Source: Bacillota bacterium
Lineage (GTDB): Bacteria > Bacillota > Sulfobacillia > JAJZIM01
Reading direction: 5' to 3'
Assembly: GCA_021810565.1 (NCBI GenBank)
Contig: JAJZIM010000023.1
Coordinates: 1 to 43,116, forward strand
Length of the DNA: 43,116 nt
Position numbers and translations under genes: made by a program. This document shows positions 8,174 through 16,003 of this stretch, one piece after another (within the stretch, counting starts at the first letter, position 1; every line of letters begins with the position of its first letter). The notes beneath the pieces are model-generated. The model was not told the DNA's origin and did not search any database. It saw only the letters and a program-made list of their open reading frames with translations.

Positions 8174-9239
8174 CTCTCTCCTCCTCGACGAAGGTCTCTA
8201 CCGCTCGGTACACCGCCTCCACCATGTCCGCGGCCGCGACCCGACCCGCCGGCTTGCCCCGGATGAACAACAGCCCGAAGCCGGTCCCTCCGGCCAGCCC
8301 CACGTCGGCCTCCCGGGCCTCCCCCGGCCCGTTGACGGCGCAGCCCATCACCGCGACCCGCACCGGGTAGTCGATGTCGGCGATCCGCTGCTCCACGGCC
8401 CGGGCCACGCGCACCAGGTCGATCTCGCAGCGTCCGCAGCTGGGGCAGGCGATGACCACCGCCCCCCCCTGGCGCAAACCGAGGCTCTTTAAGACCTCGT
8501 GCCCCACCCGAATCTCCCGCACCGGCGAGGCCGCCAGGGATACCCGCAGGGTGTCCCCGATGCCCCGGGCCAGGAGCGCCCCGAGGCCCACCGCCGACTT
8601 CACCGTGCCGGCGAAGGCCGTCCCGGCCTCGGTGATGCCCAGGTGCAGCGGGTAGTCCACCTGGGAAGCGAGTAGCTCATAGGCCTCGACGGTCTGCATC
8701 ACGTCCGAGGACTTGAGGGACACCACGATCTCCCGGAAATCCAGGTCCTCCAGGATCCGGATATGGGAGAGGGCGCTTTCCACCATCGCCTCCGGCGTGC
8801 GGCCCAAGCTGGCCAAAAGGTGCTTCTCCAATGAGCCGGCGTTGACCCCGATGCGGATGGGCACACCCCGCGCCTTGGCCTCCCGCACCACCCGGCGCAC
8901 CCGCTCGGGAGCGCCGATGTTGCCGGGGTTGAGGCGCAGCTTGTCCACGCCCGCCTCCAGGGCCAAGAGGGCCAGGCGGTAGTCGAAGTGGATATCCGCC
9001 ACCAGGGCCAACCCGGGGAGGCGCCGGCGGATCTCCCGCAAAGCCAAGGCGGCCTCCCGATCCGGCACCGCCAGGCGCAGGATCTCGCCCCCGGCCCGGG
9101 CCATGGCCTTGAGCTGGCGCACCGTGGCCGCCACGTCCCGGGTGTCGGTCTTGGTCATGCCCTGGACGCTGATCGGGGCGGCGCCGCCCACCGTCATACG
9201 GCCCACCCGCACCGGCCGGGAGACGCGCCGGGTCAGCAT
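8133..9239 (-). CDS. ispG: 4-hydroxy-3-methylbut-2-enyl diphosphate synthase (GcpE/IspG)
   Basis: A 368-residue enzyme of the MEP isoprenoid pathway that reductively opens ME-cyclodiphosphate to HMBPP. The [4Fe-4S] ligands are Cys265, Cys268 and Cys300 (CPSCGRC and GCAVNGPGE), with Glu307 as the likely fourth ligand. The TIM-barrel part contains LRLAVPD, ADIHFDYRLA and LRLNPGNIG. The ATG at 9239 has no Shine-Dalgarno site and overlaps the dxr stop by 7 bases, so it is probably translated by coupling to dxr. It is followed by proS in the same operon. Confidence 0.96.
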   Translation of the reverse strand: MLTRRVSRPVRVGRMTVGGAAPISVQGMTKTDTRDVAATVRQLKAMARAGGEILRLAVPDREAALALREIRRRLPGLALVADIHFDYRLALLALEAGVDKLRLNPGNIGAPERVRRVVREAKARGVPIRIGVNAGSLEKHLLASLGRTPEAMVESALSHIRILEDLDFREIVVSLKSSDVMQTVEAYELLASQVDYPLHLGITEAGTAFAGTVKSAVGLGALLARGIGDTLRVSLAASPVREIRVGHEVLKSLGLRQGGAVVIACPSCGRCEIDLVRVARAVEQRIADIDYPVRVAVMGCAVNGPGEAREADVGLAGGTGFGLLFIRGKPAGRVAAADMVEAVYRAVETFVEEERDGRGIRQGDHAAR

Positions 9240-10381
9240 GCCGCGGCGGCCCGCCGCGCCGCGCGGCGCCCCTCCGCGTCCGCCGCCAACACCTCCTCCA
9301 GGGAGGGATGCCCCCGCACGCGGTGGGCGGCCATGGCCGCCTCCACCAGCCGGGGGATCCCGGTGAAGCTAAGCTTCTCCGCCAGGAACAACTCCACCGC
9401 CACCTCGTTGGCCGCGTTCAACACGCAGGGCAGGGTCCCCCCCATTCTAGCGGCTGCGTAGGCCAGCCGCAAGCAGGGGAAGGCGTCCTCCCGGGGGGCC
9501 TCGAAAGTCAGGGGGCCGGCCCGCAAGAGATCCAGGGGCGGCACCGGGCCGGGCAGGCGCTCGGGATGGCACAGGGCGTACTGGATGGGCGCGCGCATGT
9601 CCGGCCAGCCCAGTTGCGCCATGGTCACCCCGTCCACGAACTGCACCAGGGAGTGCACGATGGATTGGGGGTGGATCACCACCTGCACCTGCTCCACGGC
9701 CACCCCGAAAAGCCAGGTGGCCTCGATGACCTCCAATCCCTTGTTCATCAGGGTGGCCGAATCCACGGTGATCTTGGGCCCCATGGCCCAGTTGGGATGG
9801 CACAGGGCCGCCTGGGGGGTGACCGCCGCCAACTCCTCGGCCGCGGCGTCCCGGAAGGGTCCGCCCGAGGCGGTGAGCAACAGCCGCTCCACCGCGGCGA
9901 TCTCCTCCCCGGCCAGGCATTGGTGGATGGCGGCGTGCTCGCTGTCCACGGGCAGGATGCGTCGGCCCCCTCGGCGGGCCGTGGCGGTCACCAATTCCCC
10001 CGCCGCCACCAAGGTCTCCTTGTTGGCCAGGGCCAGGTCCATGCCGTGCTCCAGGGCCGCCAGGTTGGGCAACAGCCCCGCCAGTCCCGACACGGCCCCC
10101 ACCGCCAGGTCCGCCGGCACCGTGGACGCCAGTTCCGTCAGCGCGTCAGGCCCGCCCAGGACCCGGAGCCTTCCCCCCAGCTCCCGCGCCGCCCGGCGGG
10201 CCGCCTCCGGATCCTCCAGGGCCAGCACGGCGCCGAACTCCCGCGCCTGCTCCGCCGCGGCGCGCCAATTCCGCCGCGCGCCCAGGCCCACCACCCGGAA
10301 GCGCCCCGGAAACGAGCGCACCACCTCCAGGGTCTGGCGGCCCACGGAGCCCGTGGAACCCAACACCAACAGCCGCCTCAT
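9233..10381 (-). CDS. dxr: 1-deoxy-D-xylulose 5-phosphate reductoisomerase
   Basis: A 382-residue MEP pathway enzyme converting DXP to MEP with NADPH and a divalent metal. Visible are the N-terminal dinucleotide loop GSTGSVGRQ, ANKETLVAAGE, the metal/substrate region PVDSEHAAI, the SGGPFRD loop and MGPKITVDSATLMNKG. The ATG overlaps the stop of the upstream permease (ATGA) and has GGAGGGAGGAAG upstream. In most Firmicutes the site-2 protease gene rseP follows dxr; here ispG follows directly with an overlap. Confidence 0.97.
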   Translation of the reverse strand: MRRLLVLGSTGSVGRQTLEVVRSFPGRFRVVGLGARRNWRAAAEQAREFGAVLALEDPEAARRAARELGGRLRVLGGPDALTELASTVPADLAVGAVSGLAGLLPNLAALEHGMDLALANKETLVAAGELVTATARRGGRRILPVDSEHAAIHQCLAGEEIAAVERLLLTASGGPFRDAAAEELAAVTPQAALCHPNWAMGPKITVDSATLMNKGLEVIEATWLFGVAVEQVQVVIHPQSIVHSLVQFVDGVTMAQLGWPDMRAPIQYALCHPERLPGPVPPLDLLRAGPLTFEAPREDAFPCLRLAYAAARMGGTLPCVLNAANEVAVELFLAEKLSFTGIPRLVEAAMAAHRVRGHPSLEEVLAADAEGRRAARRAAAAC

Positions 10382-11424
10382 CCGGCTTCCTCCCTCCGCG
10401 GCCAGGGCAGCGCCCCCGACCGGTAGACCGCCTTGAGCACCACGGCGGACACGGGGCCCAGCACGAAGCCCCAGGCGCCGAACAGCTCCACCCCCACGTA
10501 AAGGGCCAGGAGGATGGCCAGGGGGTGGATGCCCAGTTGCCCCCCGATGATGCGGGCCTCGATGAGCTGGCGCACCAGCCCCAACACCAGCAGCAGCACC
10601 AAAAGCTGCACCCCGAAGGCGGGATGCCCGAAGAGCAGGTTGTAGGCGATCCAGGGCAGAAAGATGGCCGAGGGCCCCAGGTACGGCAGGAAGTCCAGCA
10701 ACCCCGCCACGATCCCTAGCAGGATGGCATAGGGGGAACCCAGGATCGCCAGCCCCGCCATGGTCAAGACGGTGGTGACGAACACCAGGATGAATTGCGC
10801 TCTCAGCAGCCGGCCCAGGGAACTCATGATCTCGCTGCGGACCAGGAGCGCCCGCTCCCTGGCCGCCCCGGGCAGGAAGGAGAGCAGGAAGTTCTGGATG
10901 GCGTCCTTGTCCCGAGACATGAAGAAGGCGGCCACCAGGGCCACGGCCAGCATCAGCACCGTGCCCGGCAGGGACAGCACGGTGCCGGTGGCGGAGGTGG
11001 CGATCTCCCCCGCCACCTGGTAGATGCGGCCGAGCTCCCCGGAGAGCACCCGGCTAACCGAGGTGGGCAGGTGCGCGGAGAAGGCCGCGAAGTACCCCGA
11101 GATCATCGCCGCCATGGACTGGGCGTCTTTCTGGTACAGCGGCAGATGACGGGAGAACTGCTCCAGCTCGAACACCAGCCGGCTCACCACCAGCCAGGAG
11201 ACCCCCCCCACCACGGCCAGGAGGGCCAGCAGGGTAACGGCCACCGCCCAGCCCCGGGGCAGGCGGGTGCGCCGCTCCAGGAAGCGCACCGGGGCGTCGA
11301 TGACCAAGGCCAGGAGCAGCGCCACCAGGAAGGGCACCAGCACCGGCACCAGGTAGCGCAAGGTGAGGTAGACGGCCGCCAGCACCGCCACTGCCGTGGC
11401 CAGACCCGTGAGGTTCTTGGTCAC
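10378..11424 (-). CDS. AI-2E family membrane permease
   Basis: A 348-residue membrane protein with an N-terminal pair of helices (LAAVYLTLRYLVPVLVPFLV), a central less hydrophobic segment (residues about 90-150), and a C-terminal group of helices containing the family-type region GLLDFLPYLGPSAI. This is the AI-2E/PurR-regulated permease family, some members of which are Na+/H+ or other antiporters; the substrate here is unknown. The start is the GTG at 11424, whose last two bases begin the cdsA stop (GTGA). It lies between cdsA and dxr, an unusual place for this family in an otherwise standard operon. Confidence 0.85.
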   Translation of the reverse strand: MTKNLTGLATAVAVLAAVYLTLRYLVPVLVPFLVALLLALVIDAPVRFLERRTRLPRGWAVAVTLLALLAVVGGVSWLVVSRLVFELEQFSRHLPLYQKDAQSMAAMISGYFAAFSAHLPTSVSRVLSGELGRIYQVAGEIATSATGTVLSLPGTVLMLAVALVAAFFMSRDKDAIQNFLLSFLPGAARERALLVRSEIMSSLGRLLRAQFILVFVTTVLTMAGLAILGSPYAILLGIVAGLLDFLPYLGPSAIFLPWIAYNLLFGHPAFGVQLLVLLLVLGLVRQLIEARIIGGQLGIHPLAILLALYVGVELFGAWGFVLGPVSAVVLKAVYRSGALPWPRREEAG

Positions 11425-12191
11425 TTCCCCCACCCCCAAAGCAGCAGGTAGGCGACCGGAGCCACCGCCAGCACGCTGTCCAGGCGGTCCAGGACCCCCC
11501 CGTGTCCAGGCAGGAAGCTGCCCGAGTCCTTCACCTGGGCCCAACGCTTCAGGGCCGACTCCGCCAGATCCCCGGCCTGGGCCACCAGGGGCAAGAGCGT
11601 CGCCCACAGCAGGCACACCTCGCGGGGCAGGCCGAAGCCCCACCCCACCGCCCAGACCGCGGCCCCGCCGCAAAGCCAACCCCCCGCGGCCCCCTCCCAG
11701 CTCTTGGCGGGTGACAGCCGGGGCCAAAGCCGGTGCCGGCCGAAGGCCCGGCCGGTCAGGTAGGCCGCCACATCGGTGCCCCAGCAGGCGGTCAGGACCA
11801 GCAGCGGATAGGGCATGCCCGCCGCGCGCAGAGGCAAGAGCGCCCCCAGCAGCCCCGCGGCGTACCCTCCCGCCCACACCGTCCCGACCGCCCGGCCCAG
11901 GATCCCCGGCCGCCGAAACAGCGCCGGTCCCCCCACGGCCAAAGCCACCAGCACCGGCAGCGCCGCCGGGGCGGCCCATACGTCCGCCGCCCAAAAGACC
12001 AGGGCCGCCACCGGACTCCCCCGGCGAAGGGCGGCGCCGCGGCGGGCCAAGAGGCGCCCGGCCTCCGCCGCGCCTCCCAGCCCCAGGAGGGCCACCCCGA
12101 CCGCCAGGGGCCAGCCGCCCAGGTAGACCAAAACCAGCGCCGCCGGCGCGGCCACCAAGACGCTTGCCGAGCGGCGCCTAAGCTCTCCCAT
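11421..12191 (-). CDS. cdsA: Phosphatidate cytidylyltransferase (CDP-diacylglycerol synthase)
   Basis: A 256-residue integral membrane enzyme making CDP-diacylglycerol, the precursor of anionic and zwitterionic phospholipids. Several transmembrane segments precede the CdsA signature near the C-terminus: SALKRWAQVKDSG, FLPGHGG and LDRLDS. It also has the SPAKSWEG motif. The ATG at 12191 overlaps the end of uppS by 14 bases. Gene order uppS-cdsA is standard. Confidence 0.95.
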   Translation of the reverse strand: MGELRRRSASVLVAAPAALVLVYLGGWPLAVGVALLGLGGAAEAGRLLARRGAALRRGSPVAALVFWAADVWAAPAALPVLVALAVGGPALFRRPGILGRAVGTVWAGGYAAGLLGALLPLRAAGMPYPLLVLTACWGTDVAAYLTGRAFGRHRLWPRLSPAKSWEGAAGGWLCGGAAVWAVGWGFGLPREVCLLWATLLPLVAQAGDLAESALKRWAQVKDSGSFLPGHGGVLDRLDSVLAVAPVAYLLLWGWGK

Positions 12192-12903
12192 CAGCCGGAT
12201 GGTCCTTCAGCCCGCCGAAGCGCCGCTCCCGGGCGTTGAACTCCCGCACCGCCTGCAAGAGGTGCTCTTCCCGAAAATCCGGCCAGAGCACCGGGCTGAT
12301 CCAAAGCTCCGAATAGGCGGCCTGCCACAGCAGGAAATTGGAGAGGCGGTTCTCGCCGCTGGAGCGGATCAAGAGCTCGGGGTCCGGTTGCCCCGCGGTG
12401 TACAGCGCCCCGGCCATGGCCGCCTCATCGACCTCCTCCGGCTCCAGCTCCCCCGCGCGCACCCGGGCGGCCAGCAGCCGGGCCGCCCGAGCCAGTTCCC
12501 GCCGGCCGCCGTAGTTTATAGCCAGGTTCAGCATCAGCCCCGGATTGCCGGCGGTCACCGCCTGCGCCCGCTCCAGCTCGCGGCGCGCCAAGGGCGGCAG
12601 CCCCTCGGCCTCCCCGATGGAGTTCACCCGCACCCCCTGGGCCGACAGCCCGGCCACCTCCCGGCGCAGGGCCTCCACCAGGAGGCGCATCAGCGCGTCC
12701 ACCTCCGGCCGCGGGCGGCGCCAGTTCTCGGTGGAGAAGGCATAGACCGTCAGGTAGCGCACGCCCAGGGTTCCGCAGGCGCGCACCACCCGTTTGAGGG
12801 CCTCTACCCCCGCCCGGTGTCCGGCCACCCGCGGCAGGCCGCGCGAGGCTGCCCACCGCCCGTTGCCGTCCATGATGATGGCGATATGGCGGGGTATGCG
12901 CAT
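12178..12903 (-). CDS. uppS: Undecaprenyl diphosphate synthase (cis-prenyltransferase)
   Basis: A 241-residue cis-prenyltransferase that builds the C55 lipid carrier for cell-wall synthesis from isoprenoids supplied by the MEP enzymes in the same operon. Motifs: IIMDGNGRWA with the catalytic Asp, VYAFSTENWRRP, NLAINYGGR and PDPELLIRSSGE with LSNFLLWQ. The ATG at 12903 follows GGGAGGAA at good spacing; a longer upstream frame (to 13014) is low-complexity and overlaps the PASTA gene, so it is rejected. Confidence 0.96.
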   Translation of the reverse strand: MRIPRHIAIIMDGNGRWAASRGLPRVAGHRAGVEALKRVVRACGTLGVRYLTVYAFSTENWRRPRPEVDALMRLLVEALRREVAGLSAQGVRVNSIGEAEGLPPLARRELERAQAVTAGNPGLMLNLAINYGGRRELARAARLLAARVRAGELEPEEVDEAAMAGALYTAGQPDPELLIRSSGENRLSNFLLWQAAYSELWISPVLWPDFREEHLLQAVREFNARERRFGGLKDHPADGRA

Positions 12904-12914
12904 CCGTTCCTCCC

Positions 12915-13139
12915 TCACTGGTGGTCGCTCCCGGAGTCGTCGACCGCGGGAGGGTAGACCACCACCAGCTGCACGCGCTTGTCGCCGAGGTAGCGCTGGC
13001 GCACCACCCGGCATTCCTCCGGCGCGGGCACCACCTGCCGCGGCGCCAGGCTCGTGAGCACCTCCACCCGCAGCCCCAGCTTCTCCAGGATGGCCCGGGC
13101 CTGCCGCAGGTCCCGCCCCAAGAGGTCGGGTAGCTTCAG
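12915..13139 (-). CDS. Single-PASTA-domain mini-protein
   Basis: Between frr and uppS a frame of about 74 codons encodes a segment that looks like one PASTA repeat: [16 protein letters not shown], then LGLRVEV, a hydrophilic turn and QLVVVYPP, ending DSGSDHQ. PASTA modules normally bind peptidoglycan or muropeptides at the tails of Ser/Thr kinases and penicillin-binding proteins. There is no signal peptide or membrane segment. No ATG/GTG start is available; the CTG at 13139 overlapping the frr stop (CTGA) is the likeliest, with GGGAGG very close to it. The role is unknown; a free-standing PASTA protein in this operon is unusual. Confidence 0.6.
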   Translation of the reverse strand: MKLPDLLGRDLRQARAILEKLGLRVEVLTSLAPRQVVPAPEECRVVRQRYLGDKRVQLVVVYPPAVDDSGSDHQ

Positions 13140-13696
13140 ACCTCCCGGATTTCCTTCTCCTTTGCCGCGCACGCTTCGTCTATCTCCTTCGTGTAGCGAT
13201 CCGTCAGTTTCTGGACCTCCTCCTGGGCCCGCCGGAAGGCATCCTCGGACAGGGAGTGGTCCTTCTCCTTGGCCCGCAGCTGCTCCACGCCGTCCCGCCG
13301 CAGGTTGCGCAGGGCCACTTTCTCCTCCTCGGCCTTCTTGTGCACGCTTTTCACCAGCTCCCGGCGCCGCTCCTCCGTGGGTTGGGGCAACACCAGGCGG
13401 ATCACCGTGCCATCGGAGGTGGGATTGATCCCCAGGTCGGATTTCATGATCGCCTTCTCTATGGCGCTCACCAGGTTCCGGTCCCAAGGCTGGATCACCA
13501 ACATGCGCGGTTCGGGCACGGTGATGTTGGCCAACTGGTTCACCGGCGTGGCGGTACCGAAATAGTCGACGTGCACCTGATGCAGCAGCGCCGGGTTGGC
13601 CCTACCCGCCCGAATGCCCGCCAGTTCCCGATGAAAAACCTCCAGGGTGCGTTTCATCTTGTCCTCAGTTTCCCGCAGGATATCCGCCACTTCCAT
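13136..13696 (-). CDS. frr: Ribosome recycling factor
   Basis: A 186-residue factor, the usual length (about 185), that splits post-termination ribosomes with EF-G. Visible are the N-terminal helix, the AGRANPALL segment, [14 protein letters not shown] and the [15 protein letters not shown] and [16 protein letters not shown] stretches, with the long C-terminal helix [14 protein letters not shown]. Start at ATG 13696 behind GGAGGGGGG; the ORF upstream of it is excluded by family length. It overlaps the tail of pyrH by 32 bases. Confidence 0.96.
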   Translation of the reverse strand: MEVADILRETEDKMKRTLEVFHRELAGIRAGRANPALLHQVHVDYFGTATPVNQLANITVPEPRMLVIQPWDRNLVSAIEKAIMKSDLGINPTSDGTVIRLVLPQPTEERRRELVKSVHKKAEEEKVALRNLRRDGVEQLRAKEKDHSLSEDAFRRAQEEVQKLTDRYTKEIDEACAAKEKEIREV

Positions 13697-14423
13697 CAAC
13701 TTTCCCCCCTCCGTTGCCCACAAGGGTGCCAATCGGCTCCCCCAGAATGACCCGGCGGATGTTGCCCTCCACCGCCAAGTTGAAGACCACGATGGGAATT
13801 CCGTTGTCCATGCAAAGCGAGATGGCGGTGGAATCCAAAACCTTGAGTCCCTTCTGCAGCACCTCGATGTAGGAGATCGACTGATATTTGCGGGCCTGGA
13901 GATTGCGTCGGGGATCGTCGTCGAAGACCCCGTCCTCCTTGGTGGCCTTCAGCACCACTTCCGCCTCGATCTCCGCCGCCCGCAGCGCCGCCGTGGTGTC
14001 GGTGGAGAAGAACGGGTTCCCCGTGCCGGCGGCGAAGATCACCACCCGCCCCTTCTCCAGATGACGGATGGCCCGCCGCCGGATATAGGGCTCGGCGATC
14101 TCCCGCATCTCGATGGCCGTGGCCACCCGGGTGTCCACGCCGTGCTTCTCCAGGCCGTCCTGCATGGCCAGGGCGTTGATGACCGTGGCCAGCATCCCCA
14201 TGTAGTCCGCGGTGGCGCGGTCCATGCCCTTGGCGCTGCCCGAGGTGCCGCGCCAGATGTTGCCCCCGCCCACCACCACGCCCACTTGGACCCCCAGCTC
14301 CCGGATCTCCCGAATCTGCCGAGCGATGGACACCACCACCTCGGGATCGATGCCGTAGCCCGCGCCGCCCGCCAGCGCCTCCCCTGAAAGCTTCAGCACC
14401 ACCCGCCGGTATTTTGGCTGCAC
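13665..14423 (-). CDS. pyrH: UMP kinase
   Basis: A 252-residue amino-acid-kinase-fold enzyme phosphorylating UMP to UDP. Motifs: [42 protein letters not shown] and [17 protein letters not shown]. Most UMP kinases end near the IGTLV segment; this one runs about 20 residues farther, into the frr start. The GTG at 14423 is preferred because GGAGGGG precedes it at normal spacing and the resulting N-terminus ([16 protein letters not shown]) matches Bacillus PyrH. The alternative ATG at 14450 overlaps the tsf stop (TGATG). Confidence 0.95.
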   Translation of the reverse strand: MQPKYRRVVLKLSGEALAGGAGYGIDPEVVVSIARQIREIRELGVQVGVVVGGGNIWRGTSGSAKGMDRATADYMGMLATVINALAMQDGLEKHGVDTRVATAIEMREIAEPYIRRRAIRHLEKGRVVIFAAGTGNPFFSTDTTAALRAAEIEAEVVLKATKEDGVFDDDPRRNLQARKYQSISYIEVLQKGLKVLDSTAISLCMDNGIPIVVFNLAVEGNIRRVILGEPIGTLVGNGGGKVDGSGGYPAGN

Positions 14424-14449
14424 CTTGCTCCCCTCCGTTGCCGGCGCCA

Positions 14450-15058
14450 TCAAAGCCCGGGTTGCTCCTCCCCCAGCCCGAAGCGAACGAAACGGCGCAG
14501 CACCACGTTCTCCTTCAGCACGGCGATGGCCTCCTTGAGCAGTTCCTCCACGGTGCGGTCGGGATCCTTGATGAAGGGCTGCTCCAACAGGCAGTTCTCC
14601 TGGTAGAACTTCTCCAAACGGCCCTGCACCATCCGCTCCACCACCGTCTCCGGCTTGCCCTGCTGCCGCGCCTGGGCGGCCAGGATCTCCCGCTCGGCGG
14701 CCAACTCCGCCTCCGGCACCCGGGCCCGATCCAGGTAGCGGGGGCTGGTGGCCGCCACCTGCATGGCCAGGTCGTGGGCCAGGGTGCGAAACTCGTCGGT
14801 CTTGGCCACGAAATCCGTCTCGCAGTTCAGCTCCACCAGAGCGCCGATCCGACCGCCGGCATGGATATAGGCCTCCACCAGCCCTTCCTTGGCCTGTCGC
14901 CCCGCCTTCTGGGCCGCCTTGGCCAGCCCCCGCTCCCGCAGGTAGGCCACGGCCTGCTCCAGGTCGCCCCCCGTCTCCTCCAGGGCCTTCTTGCAATCCA
15001 GCATCCCCGCCCCCGTGCGGGCGCGCAATTGTTTCACATCCGCCGCGGTTACCGCCAA
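14450..15058 (-). CDS. tsf: Elongation factor Ts (short form)
   Basis: A 202-residue guanine-nucleotide exchange factor for EF-Tu. It has the N-terminal UBA-like region [21 protein letters not shown] and the core motif [13 protein letters not shown]. The length matches the short EF-Ts type of Thermus and some Firmicutes, lacking the second core subdomain and coiled-coil of E. coli. The TTG at 15058 is chosen because GGGAGG lies 7 bases before it and the protein then begins [10 protein letters not shown] as in relatives; the ATGs at 15076/15073 lack a site. Confidence 0.95.
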   Translation of the reverse strand: MAVTAADVKQLRARTGAGMLDCKKALEETGGDLEQAVAYLRERGLAKAAQKAGRQAKEGLVEAYIHAGGRIGALVELNCETDFVAKTDEFRTLAHDLAMQVAATSPRYLDRARVPEAELAAEREILAAQARQQGKPETVVERMVQGRLEKFYQENCLLEQPFIKDPDRTVEELLKEAIAVLKENVVLRRFVRFGLGEEQPGL

Positions 15059-15118
15059 CCGAGTGCCTCCCATCATGTTGCCGGACCGCCTGCCGCCGGG
15101 CGCGGCGACCCGTTTAAT

Positions 15119-15148
15119 AAGGGGGGAGGCCGCCGGCCTTCCCCCCTT
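15119..15148 (-). terminator. Hairpin between rpsB and tsf
   Basis: Immediately after the rpsB stop, AAGGGGGG...GGCC (15135-15148 read on minus) pairs with GGCC...CCCCCCTT (15119-15131) with one bulge, giving a very stable 13-bp stem and 3-base loop. The following bases on minus (TTATTAAAC) are only partly T-rich. It may be a partial terminator that sets the rpsB:tsf ratio, or an RNA-stability element. Confidence 0.55.
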
Positions 15149-15152
15149 GACC

Positions 15153-15851
15153 TCACTGCGCCACGGCCTCTCCCTGTTTACCCTCCAGGACGGCATCCGC
15201 CATCTTGGAGGTCAAAAGGCGCACCGCCCGGATGGCGTCGTCGTTACCCGGGATCACGTAGTCCACCTCGTCGGGATCGCAATTGGTGTCCACGATGGCC
15301 ACGATGGGGATCTCCAATCGCCGGGCCTCCGCCACCGCGATGCGCTCCTTGCGCGAGTCGATGATGAATAGCGCCACCGGCAGCCGCTTCATGCCCTGGA
15401 TGCCGCCCAGGTATTTCACCAGGCGCTCCCGCTCCTTGCGCAGGAGGCTGACCTCCTTCTTGGGGAGTTGCTCGAAGCGCCCCTTGCTCTCCATCTCGTC
15501 CAACTCCTCGAGGCGACCCACCCGTTTCTTGATGGTCTCGAAGTTGGTCAACAGACCGCCCAGCCAGCGCTGGTTGATGTAGAACTCGCCGCACCGCGTG
15601 GCCTCCTCGGCCACCGCGTCCTGGGCCTGCTTCTTGGTCCCCACGAAGAGGATGCGCCCGCCGTCCGCCGCCGTGGCGCGGATGAACTCGTAGGCCTCCT
15701 CCACCTTGCGCACGGTCTTTTGCAGGTCGATGATGTAGATGCCGTTGCGGTCAGTAAAGATGTATTCCCGCATCTTGGGATTCCAGCGCCGCGTCTGGTG
15801 GCCGAAATGCACTCCCGCCTCCAAAAGCGGCTTCATGGAAATTACGGACAA
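15153..15851 (-). CDS. rpsB: 30S ribosomal protein S2
   Basis: A 232-residue S2 with the family features [54 protein letters not shown] and the end region [20 protein letters not shown]. The TTG start at 15851 follows GGGGAGGTG; an internal ATG six codons in is too far from that site. It leads the operon that includes tsf, pyrH, frr and the lipid and isoprenoid genes, with a leader of about 100 bases from the promoter at 15962-15990. Confidence 0.97.
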   Translation of the reverse strand: MSVISMKPLLEAGVHFGHQTRRWNPKMREYIFTDRNGIYIIDLQKTVRKVEEAYEFIRATAADGGRILFVGTKKQAQDAVAEEATRCGEFYINQRWLGGLLTNFETIKKRVGRLEELDEMESKGRFEQLPKKEVSLLRKERERLVKYLGGIQGMKRLPVALFIIDSRKERIAVAEARRLEIPIVAIVDTNCDPDEVDYVIPGNDDAIRAVRLLTSKMADAVLEGKQGEAVAQ

Positions 15852-15961
15852 ACTTTCACCTCCCCCCCGGTTTTAACCCTCCGTCCCCTTCCTTCGGCCC
15901 CGGAACCCTGCGGGCACCGCCGGAGCCGTCGAGGGACGTGCGTATTTCGAAACCGTGAGTT

Positions 15962-15990
15962 AGTATAGCACAAAGCACCGGGGGGCACAA
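15962..15990 (-). promoter_or_regulatory. Promoter of the rpsB operon
   Basis: On the minus strand, TTGTGC (15985-15990), 17-base spacer, TATACT (15962-15967), with TGC directly before the -10 hexamer giving an extended -10. The GC-rich leader of about 100 bases to the rpsB start can form hairpins and could host S2 autoregulation, but no specific S2 site was identified. Confidence 0.75.
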
Positions 15991-16003
15991 CCGCGCCGCC
16001 GGC

